DNA of 13,247 nt, from NCBI GenBank assembly GCA_937996765.1, contig CALKUG010000385.1, forward strand, positions 1 to 13,247. The letters are read 5' to 3'. Below, one piece after another: positions 7,492 to 13,247 of this stretch (position 1 is its first letter; the number at the start of each line of letters is the position of its first letter). Position numbers and translations under genes: made by a program. The DNA is from an uncultured Ignavibacteria bacterium (GTDB lineage Bacteria; Bacteroidota; Ignavibacteria; Ignavibacteriales; Ignavibacteriaceae). The notes under the pieces are model-generated. The model was not told the origin of the DNA. It saw nothing but the letters and a program-made list of their open reading frames with translations, and searched no databases.

Positions 7492-9342
7492 ATGTTTAAG
7501 AATCTCAAATTACAGCTTAACTGGGTATTGGGTCTTTTTGCACTCTTAATCGCGTCATCAATTCTCTTTACATATTTTACATTGACATCACAAGAATCGG
7601 ATGCTCTTGTTATAAATCTTGCCGGTAAGCAAAGAATGCTTTCACAGAAAATACTAAAAGAAGCATCTCTTGCTGCACACCAGGTTATAAAAGTTTCAGA
7701 ACTTGATGTTACAGTGTCGCTTTTTGAAAAGACTTTAAATGGTCTCGAATTCGGAGATACAGATCTTAAACTCCCTAAAGCAGAAAATAGAGAGTTCATT
7801 CAAAGCTTACAAACTATAAAACCTATTTGGGCAGAGTATAAAGCAGCATGTTACTTAGTTGTAGAAACCCCTACAGCAACCCCTGAGGAGCGTGTTGTAT
7901 TAGCAGACGCTCAAACTAAAAGTGTCATTTTATTGAAAGAGCTAAACAACTCAGTATCTCTCTATGAGGTTTCTTCTTCGGGCACAACACAAAATCTCAT
8001 TTTGTTTATAACAATTATTGGTATTGTTTTTGCCATTGTGCTGGCAGGAATAAAAACGGCAATAGAAAAATTTGTTCTTAAACCAATTAACTCGCTTGGA
8101 AAAGCAGCAGAGAGAATTGCGTCAAGTGATTTAGATTTTACGCTTTCAGTAAAAAAAGAAGATGAGATTAGTATTGTTCGTAAATCAATGAATGTAATGA
8201 TTCAAAATTTGAAATCCTCGAAACAAGCACTGCTGATGGAAAAAGCAGGGGTTGAAGAAAAAGTGCGTCTTGGCGTTCAAGCAGCGGAACAGAAAGAAAA
8301 ACATTTGTCAGATAGCACCAAAACTCTTTTGGAGGCAATGGAGGTTTTTGCAAAGGGTGATTTAACCGTACAATTGCCGGTTAAAGGTGATGATGATATT
8401 GCTAAACTTTTTCACGGCTTTAACGAAGTTGTTCAAAAAAATGGCGAATTACTTACGCAGGTAACCGATGCTATTTTTGCAACAGCAAGTGCTAGTGAGC
8501 AAATTTCTTCTACAGCAGAAGAAATGGCAGCAGGGTCGGTAGAACAAGAAACTCAAGCAGAAAGCGTTTTAGGAAACATAGACCTAATGAGCGAATCTCT
8601 CTCAACCATTGCTTCCGATACCGAACTCGCAGCCGGTAAAGTACAAGTTGCTGAAAAAACTGCCATCAGCTCCGGACAAACTGTTAAAGAAACAATTAAC
8701 GGAATTAAAGAAATAGCCGAGGTTGTAACCTCTGCAGCAGCAACTATTGAAGAACTCGGTAAGTCAAGTGCACAAATTGGTGATATTGTGCAAGTTATTG
8801 AAGATATAGCTGACCAAACAAACCTTCTTGCACTTAATGCTGCAATTGAAGCTGCGCGTGCTGGCGAACAAGGACGAGGTTTTGCTGTTGTTGCAGATGA
8901 AGTAAGAAAATTGGCCGAACGCACTACAAAAGCTACCAAAGAAATTGGAACGATGATTAAGTCGGTACAAAAAGACTCTGAAAATGCTGTTGTTTCAATC
9001 AAATCTGGACAGAGTAAAGTTGAGAGAGGTATAGTGCTTGCTGCAAGTGCAAACGATTCACTCGATTCCATTATTTCCAGTACTCGGGATGTAACCGAAC
9101 AGGTAAATAGGATTGCTAAGGCAGGTAAGGAACAGCAGGATACTTCTCAGATGATTCTTAATTCTATAAAAGACATGGCTAATGTTTCTCGTGAAACCGC
9201 AGTTGCTATACAACAGATGGCAGGAGCTGCAGACGATCTGAATAAACTAACTTTAAAATTGCAACATTTCACAAAGAATTTTCGCTTAGCAGAATTACGT
9301 ACAACTCCATCAAGAGATAATTTCAGAAAACTTGCGAGGTAA
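7492..9342 (+). CDS. Methyl-accepting chemotaxis protein with PilJ-type (nitrate/nitrite-like) sensor domain
   Basis: This inner-membrane chemoreceptor would pass a ligand signal to CheA/CheW. Domains in order for the 616 residues: TM1 (about 11-31); a periplasmic PilJ-type helical domain (about 32-167) that opens with INLAGKQRMLSQK (41-53), matching the P-box-like motif of this family; TM2 (about 168-188); HAMP (about 189-240); a second HAMP-like stretch (about 280-325, FAKGDLTVQLPVKGDDDIAKL); and a long methyl-accepting coiled coil. The coiled coil has the invariant hairpin tip DQTNLLALNAAIEAARAGEQGRGF (441-464). No CheR-binding pentapeptide ends the protein. P. aeruginosa McpN binds nitrate through a PilJ domain, so nitrate or nitrite is a reasonable guess here. 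The ATG start has only a weak ribosome binding site. The stop is shortly followed by the Crp/Fnr gene, whose Shine-Dalgarno sequence lies at the end of this frame. Confidence 0.93.
   Translation: MFKNLKLQLNWVLGLFALLIASSILFTYFTLTSQESDALVINLAGKQRMLSQKILKEASLAAHQVIKVSELDVTVSLFEKTLNGLEFGDTDLKLPKAENREFIQSLQTIKPIWAEYKAACYLVVETPTATPEERVVLADAQTKSVILLKELNNSVSLYEVSSSGTTQNLILFITIIGIVFAIVLAGIKTAIEKFVLKPINSLGKAAERIASSDLDFTLSVKKEDEISIVRKSMNVMIQNLKSSKQALLMEKAGVEEKVRLGVQAAEQKEKHLSDSTKTLLEAMEVFAKGDLTVQLPVKGDDDIAKLFHGFNEVVQKNGELLTQVTDAIFATASASEQISSTAEEMAAGSVEQETQAESVLGNIDLMSESLSTIASDTELAAGKVQVAEKTAISSGQTVKETINGIKEIAEVVTSAAATIEELGKSSAQIGDIVQVIEDIADQTNLLALNAAIEAARAGEQGRGFAVVADEVRKLAERTTKATKEIGTMIKSVQKDSENAVVSIKSGQSKVERGIVLAASANDSLDSIISSTRDVTEQVNRIAKAGKEQQDTSQMILNSIKDMANVSRETAVAIQQMAGAADDLNKLTLKLQHFTKNFRLAELRTTPSRDNFRKLAR
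9336..9340 (+). promoter_or_regulatory. Shine-Dalgarno GAGGT that decides the regulator's TTG start
   Basis: GAGGT overlaps the last codons of the chemoreceptor gene. It is eight bases from the TTG at 9349 but only two from the TTG at 9343, so the former is the better start. The overlap with the upstream stop codon points to translational coupling. Confidence 0.55.
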
Positions 9343-9348
9343 TTGTTA

Positions 9349-10056
9349 TTGGGTTTAAATACTCAAAACCGCTCTTTTTCAAAAGAAACAATCCGAGATT
9401 TTCCCTTATTCTCGGAATTGAACAATAACGAACTTCGTCAGTTAATTGCGTTGAGCACACTCTGCAGGTTTAAAAAATCTGAAGTAATCTTTAATCAGCA
9501 TGATTTATACAAAGGTTTTTATATTCTTTTGAAGGGAACCGTTACAGCATCCTTAATTGCGGAAACTGGTCACGAAGCAATAGTGCATATTCTTTATCCG
9601 CTAAGTATGTTTGCCGAGATTCCTTTATTCGAAGGACTAAACTATCCCGTAACCGCAACTTGTACAGAGGATTCCATTGCAATTTTTATACCAAAAGATG
9701 GATTTCTCGAACTTCTTGCCGAATCACCTCACCTTGCGATGAAAATGCTGGCAGGGCTCTCAAAACGAACAAGAGAATTAATCCACCAAATTGAAATTAT
9801 TTCAACACGAGATTTAAAGGGAAGATTAGCGCATTACTTTTTAAAAGAGATTAAAGAAAATGGTTCCAACAATGAAGTGGAACCTTGCGTTATTCTTAAA
9901 TTCCACTACTCCACTCTTGCAACATACTTGGGTATCGCTACTGAAACTCTTTCGAGAACCTTAGCAAAACTTGAAAAAGACAACATAATTCGGTTGAATA
10001 AAAAAACGATATATATTACCAATCTTCAGCGACTCCGTGAATTATCAGAAAAATAA
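9349..10056 (+). CDS. Crp/Fnr-family transcription regulator (FNR/DNR-like helix, no Fe-S cysteines)
   Basis: The 235-residue product has an N-terminal cyclic-nucleotide-binding-fold sensor domain (about 15-130), a dimer helix (about 125-160) and a C-terminal winged helix-turn-helix. The helix-turn-helix (YSTLATYLGIATETLSRTLAKLEKD) has Glu199, Ser202 and Arg203 in the E-T-x-S-R pattern that FNR and DNR use to read TTGA half-sites. The N-terminus has no cysteines, so an FNR-type [4Fe-4S] oxygen sensor is unlikely. The three cysteines are scattered. The cAMP pocket residues of CRP are not evident either. A DNR-like haem or other ligand is possible. Start: TTG at 9349, supported by GAGGT at 9336-9340. 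It probably controls the next operon through the palindrome at 10065-10080, and is likely co-expressed with the chemoreceptor. Confidence 0.9.
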   Translation: MGLNTQNRSFSKETIRDFPLFSELNNNELRQLIALSTLCRFKKSEVIFNQHDLYKGFYILLKGTVTASLIAETGHEAIVHILYPLSMFAEIPLFEGLNYPVTATCTEDSIAIFIPKDGFLELLAESPHLAMKMLAGLSKRTRELIHQIEIISTRDLKGRLAHYFLKEIKENGSNNEVEPCVILKFHYSTLATYLGIATETLSRTLAKLEKDNIIRLNKKTIYITNLQRLRELSEK

Positions 10057-10064
10057 TTTTAAAA

Positions 10065-10080
10065 ATTGACTTTTGTCAAT
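10065..10080 (+). promoter_or_regulatory. Crp/Fnr-type operator, perfect palindrome TTGAC-N4-GTCAA
   Basis: The sequence ATTGAC-TTTT-GTCAAT has perfect six-base arms and the half-site spacing of FNR/DNR sites (TTGAT-N4-ATCAA), with C/G in place of T/A at the inner position. Its centre (between 10072 and 10073) is 41.5 bases before 10114, the start predicted from the TAAATT -10 element, which is the class II activator position. It begins nine bases after the regulator's stop codon and is the only such palindrome I found in the window. Confidence 0.8.
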
Positions 10081-10101
10081 AACTGACATGTTGATTTCTT
10101 G

Positions 10102-10107
10102 TAAATT
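10102..10107 (+). promoter_or_regulatory. -10 element TAAATT of the DUF2249 operon
   Basis: TAAATT differs from TATAAT at two positions. No good -35 hexamer precedes it; the Crp/Fnr palindrome occupies that place. The predicted start is near 10114, leaving about 20 bases of leader with an AAAGG ribosome binding site at 10124-10128. Confidence 0.6.
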
Positions 10108-10134
10108 TTCTGTTCACTTAAACAAAGGTAAGTC

Positions 10135-10644
10135 ATGGAAAATCACACAAACAGTCCACAATCAATCGTAACTTTAGATGTTCGTCCCATACTCGAAACA
10201 GGAAGAGATCCTTTTTTGGATATTATGGGCGTTGTAAAAAATCTCAAATCTGACGAAACAATGTGTATTATTGTTGGCTTTGAACCTCACCCACTCTATA
10301 AGGTTTTGGGTGACAAAGGTTTCATCCACTATGCCGAGTTTAAAGATTCTGCTTATCATGTCTATTTCACAAGAAGCAATCAAGAATCCGATGCCAATGA
10401 GCTCGATTTGACAGGCATCCCGGATAGTGTTGTAGAAATTGATGTTCGAGAATTAGCACCACCTGAACCGATGGAAAAAATACTCGAAACTTTGACAACA
10501 TTAACCGATTCAACCGTTTTGGTAGTCCACCATCATAGAGAGCCGTTTATGCTCTACGATGCACTTGATAAACGTGGTTATAAGGCAATTACCAACAAGA
10601 TTGACGAAAACTATTACAAAGTCATCATTACAAAGAATTCTTAA
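10135..10644 (+). CDS. Tandem DUF2249 protein
   Basis: This is a soluble, cytoplasmic, 169-residue protein made of two DUF2249 domains. Domain 2 (about 99-167) is canonical: IDVRELAPPEPMEKILETL, then VVHHHREPFMLYDALDKRGY. Domain 1 (about 11-80) is a diverged copy: TLDVRPILETGRDPF, then GFEPHPLYKVLGDKGF. The fold is related to the small TusA/SirA sulfur-carrier type, but the position of the TusA cysteine (CPxP) is occupied by APPEP, so sulfur transfer by that route is unlikely. The only cysteine is Cys44. Domains of this family often accompany nitrogen-oxide respiration and hemerythrin-like genes; no biochemical function is established that I know of. Start is ATG with AAAGG six bases upstream. 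It is the first gene after the class II Crp/Fnr promoter, and seven bases precede the next gene. Confidence 0.88.
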   Translation: MENHTNSPQSIVTLDVRPILETGRDPFLDIMGVVKNLKSDETMCIIVGFEPHPLYKVLGDKGFIHYAEFKDSAYHVYFTRSNQESDANELDLTGIPDSVVEIDVRELAPPEPMEKILETLTTLTDSTVLVVHHHREPFMLYDALDKRGYKAITNKIDENYYKVIITKNS

Positions 10645-10651
10645 TTAAGAA

Positions 10652-11914
10652 ATGAACAGTAATGGCGTAATTGGTGCTTACTCTCCACCGTTTAGAATTG
10701 TTAATAAGTATTTTATATCGGCAACCATTTCTTTTGTTCTCCTTACCTTGGCAATGGTTGTCAGTTATCAATACTTTGTAGGTCATCACTTCCAGCCGAG
10801 AATCTTAGCAATTACTCACATAGCAACGCTGGGTTGGATAACAATGATACTAATTGGAGCATTATTTCAGTTAGTTCCCGTAGTATTGGAAGTCTCCTTG
10901 TGGAGCGAGGATTTGGCTGAAATTCAATTCTGGATTTACCTCATTGGTACTATCGGATTGATTTATGGATTTTGGGTCTATCAAATTGATGAATTCTTCA
11001 TCCTATCAGCTGCTTTATTAAACCTTGCTATGCTTATTTTCATAATAAACATTTCTGTTACTCTTTTTAGCGTTAAACAATGGAATCTTACGGGATTCCA
11101 TATAGTTTCAGCACTCTATCATTTGTCTGTAACAGCTGTAGCTGGTATTCTGATGGCAATCAACCTTTGGAAACCTTACATCAAAATTGACCATCTGCAA
11201 TATCTCAACCTCCATGCACACGTTGCCTTTGTTGGTTGGGTAACGATGATTATTATGGGTGTAAGCTATAAACTGATTCCTATGTTCACGCTTGCTCACG
11301 GATTTTCTCTTGCTCTTGGCAAATGGTCTTTCTGGCTCATTAATATTGGGCTTCAGGGAATAATGGTAGTAATGCATTTCGAGGATGTTACATTTCTCTT
11401 TTATATTTTTTCACTAATGATAGCCATCGGATTAATGCTTTATGTTTATCAGATTGGGGTCATTTTCGATAAGCGATTGAGAACAAAAAACGATGTCGGA
11501 ATCACCTTCTCAATCATCGCATTTGGTTCTCTATCATTAACTGTGGTTATAGGAATAATTATGACCTTTATTGACCCATCATCTGTTAAAAACCTCTCAC
11601 TTGTGTACGGGTTTATGATTATCTTCCCCTTTCTCTCTCTTTTAATTATGGGGCAGATGTATAAAATTGTACCATTTTTAGTTTGGTTTCACAAATACAG
11701 CGATTTAGTAGGTTTGCAACCTGTACCTAAACTAAAAGATTTATTCGACGAAAAATATGCAAAGATTAGTCTTGTTTTTGGCGTTACGGGAATGACTGGC
11801 AGCATTCTCTCTTTGTTCTCAAATATGCAGTCTCCGCTTCTTTTCTTTTTTATACTACTTTTTATCTCCTCATTATTATTCTCTTATTCAATGATACAAA
11901 TTTATAAAAGGTAA
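10652..11914 (+). CDS. 12-TM NnrS / heme-copper oxidase subunit I-like membrane protein
   Basis: The 420-residue protein is almost entirely membrane-embedded, with about twelve helices. Histidines lie at the membrane in patterns seen in NnrS and in oxidase subunit I-like proteins: HHF (45-46), THIATLGW (His56), NLHAHVAFVGW (His188, His190), TLAH (His216) and WFH (His347). A motif of form GxxxMxxxGxxxxLxP recurs three times (60-76, 195-210, 326-341), consistent with the threefold pseudo-repeat of the heme-copper oxidase fold. The set of histidines for a full haem/Cu centre (including the His-Tyr pair) is not recognisable, so catalytic oxidase activity is doubtful; haem or copper binding as proposed for NnrS is possible. 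It follows the DUF2249 gene by seven bases; four bases separate it from the DUF59 gene, in one operon. Confidence 0.75.
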   Translation: MNSNGVIGAYSPPFRIVNKYFISATISFVLLTLAMVVSYQYFVGHHFQPRILAITHIATLGWITMILIGALFQLVPVVLEVSLWSEDLAEIQFWIYLIGTIGLIYGFWVYQIDEFFILSAALLNLAMLIFIINISVTLFSVKQWNLTGFHIVSALYHLSVTAVAGILMAINLWKPYIKIDHLQYLNLHAHVAFVGWVTMIIMGVSYKLIPMFTLAHGFSLALGKWSFWLINIGLQGIMVVMHFEDVTFLFYIFSLMIAIGLMLYVYQIGVIFDKRLRTKNDVGITFSIIAFGSLSLTVVIGIIMTFIDPSSVKNLSLVYGFMIIFPFLSLLIMGQMYKIVPFLVWFHKYSDLVGLQPVPKLKDLFDEKYAKISLVFGVTGMTGSILSLFSNMQSPLLFFFILLFISSLLFSYSMIQIYKR

Positions 11915-11918
11915 TACT

Positions 11919-12221
11919 ATGGCAACAAAAGATGAATTATTTGAAGTTCTAAAAGGAGTGATTGACCCTGAAGTTGGAATCAATATCGTTGATTTAGGTC
12001 TCGTTTATGAGGCATACTTGGACGAGGCAACCGATAAAAATAAAATAATCATGACCCTAACCACTCCGGGTTGCCCGATGCACAATAACATCACATTGTG
12101 GGTGGAAAATATCGTAAAACAATTTGAGCCTGAGAAGGAAGTGGCTGTTTCATTAGTTTGGGAGCCAAAATGGAACCCTTCTATGATGAGCGCAGAGGCT
12201 CGAAGAGAATTAAACGGATAA
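11919..12221 (+). CDS. DUF59 / MIP18-family protein (SufT- or PaaD-like)
   Basis: The 100-residue cytoplasmic protein has the complete DUF59 pattern: IDPEVGINIVDLGLVYE (15-31), TLTTPGCPMHNNI (46-58) with the single conserved cysteine (Cys52), and the C-terminal VWEPKWNPSMMSAEARREL. Members help in Fe-S cluster assembly or maturation of particular Fe-S proteins (SufT, PaaD, eukaryotic MIP18). Here no suf gene is adjacent; its place in an apparently redox- or N-oxide-controlled operon suggests a dedicated repair or maturation role, which is an inference. The start ATG is preceded by AAAAGG seven bases upstream, overlapping the end of the upstream gene. Confidence 0.92.
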   Translation: MATKDELFEVLKGVIDPEVGINIVDLGLVYEAYLDEATDKNKIIMTLTTPGCPMHNNITLWVENIVKQFEPEKEVAVSLVWEPKWNPSMMSAEARRELNG

Positions 12222-12243
12222 TAAAAAAAGAAAGAAAATCGCA

Positions 12244-12552
12244 ATGAGCATGAATGCACAATCTGCAAAAGGGTTGATAGATTATTCTGAAAAGGCAATT
12301 GTTAGTAAACAATTATTGAAAAAGCCCAATGGAAATGTTACACTTTTTGCTTTTGATACAAACGAACAGCTTTCAGAACATACTTCGCCATTTGATGCGT
12401 TAGTTATGATAGTTGATGGTATAATGGAGATAGGAATTGGTGATGAAAAAGTTATAGCCGAAGAAGGTGAAATTGTGAATTTACCCGCCAATATACCCCA
12501 CTCGCTTCTCGCAGTACAACCCTCTAAAATGATTCTCATCATGATAAAATAA
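12244..12552 (+). CDS. Small cupin-domain protein
   Basis: This is a single-domain cupin of 102 residues. Motif 1 is reduced (EHTSPFDALVMIVDG, His46 and Asp51, ending at Gly59), and motif 2 is GEIVNLPANIPHSLLA with His86. Only two histidines of the usual metal-binding set remain, so it may bind metal weakly or act as a ligand-binding rather than catalytic cupin. The start at 12244 (MSMN) has an alternative ATG two codons on; the purine-rich stretch before it is a weak ribosome binding site. It lies 22 bases after the DUF59 gene and closes the operon. No T-run terminator is seen on the plus strand after it. Confidence 0.85.
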   Translation: MSMNAQSAKGLIDYSEKAIVSKQLLKKPNGNVTLFAFDTNEQLSEHTSPFDALVMIVDGIMEIGIGDEKVIAEEGEIVNLPANIPHSLLAVQPSKMILIMIK

Positions 12553-12576
12553 AAAAGGGCTTTCTTGCGAAAGCCC
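12546..12576 (-). terminator. Intrinsic terminator of the type IX-secreted protein gene
   Basis: A GC-rich 8-base stem (GGGCTTTC, exact complement GAAAGCCC at 12557-12576) with a four-base loop is followed on the minus strand by six T, an A and four T. It lies about 36 bases beyond the minus-strand stop at 12612 and just inside the plus-strand cupin 3' end. The plus direction lacks a T-run after the stem. Confidence 0.85.
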
Positions 12577-12591
12577 CTGTCGAAGGTTCTA

Positions 12592-12618
12592 CAAATAAGT
12601 GGAAGTGAGACTTATTTG
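12592..12618. repeat. Inverted repeat spanning the stop codon of the type IX-secreted protein gene
   Basis: CAAATAAGT and its exact complement ACTTATTTG flank a nine-base loop. The inner arm includes the TAA stop (12614-12612). With the terminator beyond it, this could be a second hairpin in the 3' end of the message, or a plus-strand stop for the cupin operon, but the stem is AT-rich. Confidence 0.35.
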
Positions 12619-13247
12619 AGAAGATTCATTTTTCTGCTGATAACGTTGTTTCCGGCTTGTAGGCGGTAGATATAGATACCGGAAGAAAGGTTACTTGCGT
12701 TAAAGGTAACGCTGTGTGAACCTGCACTACGTACATCGTTAACAAGAGAAGCAACTTGCTGACCAAGAATGTTGTAAACGGTTAAGTTTACCATTCCTGC
12801 TTCAGGTAATGCAAAATTAATAGTGGTTGATGGGTTGAATGGGTTAGGGAAGTTCTGTGACAATGCATAGTCTGTAACTACAGGGTCAAGATTTCCACCG
12901 TTTTCATCAACATCAACTAAGTTAGCAGGGTTGAAAGTAGCCCAACCTGCTGTCCAGTTGGTTGTTCCAAATGCACCAATGTAGTTAGCAGCATCAAAGA
13001 AACCGTCATTAGGAGTAATTGCTGCACCGGTCAATAAAGGTGAACCAACCATAGGCATTACAACAGGATTAACCATGTTGAAAGCATCGTACAACTTTGC
13101 AGTTGCGTTATCGTTGCTCGATTGGTTGTTACCGGCGGTAAACCAAGTTGTTGGATTGAAAGTACCATTCGATTTGGTTGTATCAGCAACTTTACCAAAT
13201 GCTCCTGCAACCATTGAGTTTGCGAAGATCATGTTGTTATTAGCTGC
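12612..13247 (-). CDS. Type IX-secreted protein, C-terminal part with type A sorting domain; 5' end beyond the window
   Basis: The frame is open to the right edge, so only the last 211 residues are seen. The Met at 13232 is internal and not taken as the start. The visible mature part is rich in Asn, Thr, Phe and Gly (for example YIGAFGTTNWTAGWATF), as in secreted surface proteins of this group. After VTDYALSQ comes the C-terminal type IX sorting domain: NFPNPFNPSTTINFALPEAG, VNLTVYNILGQQVASL, and GIYIYRLQAG ending KMNLLK. This tail is recognised by the type IX secretion machinery in the outer membrane and usually removed or anchored on export. What the protein does is not visible. It is convergent with the cupin operon and has its own terminator downstream. 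Confidence 0.9.
   Translation of the reverse strand, partial: AANNNMIFANSMVAGAFGKVADTTKSNGTFNPTTWFTAGNNQSSNDNATAKLYDAFNMVNPVVMPMVGSPLLTGAAITPNDGFFDAANYIGAFGTTNWTAGWATFNPANLVDVDENGGNLDPVVTDYALSQNFPNPFNPSTTINFALPEAGMVNLTVYNILGQQVASLVNDVRSAGSHSVTFNASNLSSGIYIYRLQAGNNVISRKMNLLK

Noticed and set aside
7443..7799. Minus-strand frame of 118 codons overlapping the chemoreceptor start
   Set aside because: It covers the TM1 and P-box region of a clear gene on the other strand and has no motif of its own.
8553..9071. Minus-strand frame of 172 codons
   Set aside because: It is antisense to the highly conserved signalling domain of the chemoreceptor; the Ala/Ser/Ile-rich product is a shadow of the coiled coil.
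10638..10651. TTCTTAATTAAGAA palindrome at the DUF2249/membrane protein junction
   Set aside because: It is an AT-rich 14-base palindrome made of the stop codon, spacer and ribosome binding region; likely chance in this base composition.
12005..12298. Minus-strand frame across the DUF59/cupin border
   Set aside because: It is antisense to two recognisable genes of one operon.

Overview
The window looks like chromosome of an AT-rich bacterium of the FCB group, most likely an Ignavibacteria/Kapabacteria-type lineage next to Bacteroidetes and Chlorobi. The main evidence is the truncated minus-strand gene at the right edge. It ends in a type IX secretion (type A) sorting domain with the NFPNPFNPSTTI signature typical of that group. 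Unlike many Bacteroidia, several genes carry clear Shine-Dalgarno sequences (GAGGTG, AAAGG, GAGGT) and the best promoters have E. coli-like -35/-10 hexamers. This is an inference from signatures, not a phylogeny. No rRNA, tRNA, CRISPR array or insertion sequence was found, and there is no gene-free stretch over 300 bases.

Layout, left to right. (1) A minus-strand housekeeping operon prs - rplY - pth (about 2118 to 1) sits behind a good sigma70-like promoter at 2152-2180; pth runs off the left edge. (2) A minus-strand LppM-like lipoprotein gene (2240-2911) diverges from a plus-strand pair: a single-pass membrane protein (3086-3649) and a PrsW-type intramembrane protease (3664-4695). (3) Convergent to that pair is a minus-strand pair, nudC followed by a 14-TM DHA2-type MFS exporter, joined by a TGATG stop/start overlap. 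Upstream of it lies a small orphan gene (6920-7321). (4) From 7492 to 12552 runs a plus-strand block: a PilJ-type methyl-accepting chemotaxis protein, a Crp/Fnr regulator, a tandem DUF2249 protein, a 12-TM NnrS/heme-copper-oxidase-subunit-I-like protein, a DUF59 (MIP18/SufT-like) protein and a small cupin. (5) Convergent to this block, behind an intrinsic terminator, is the 3' part of a type IX-secreted protein.

The fourth region is the most interesting. The chemoreceptor has the P-box-like motif of nitrate/nitrite-sensing PilJ domains. The Crp/Fnr regulator, apparently translationally coupled to it, has an FNR/DNR-type recognition helix (E-T-L-S-R) but no N-terminal cysteine cluster. Directly downstream is a perfect Crp/Fnr palindrome, TTGAC-N4-GTCAA, centred exactly 41.5 bases before the start point predicted by a TAAATT -10 element. 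That is textbook class II activator geometry in front of the DUF2249 - membrane protein - DUF59 - cupin operon. I read this as a self-contained sense-and-respond module for nitrogen oxides or low oxygen whose effector proteins have no established biochemical function. The DNA geometry is seen directly; the signal and function are inferred.
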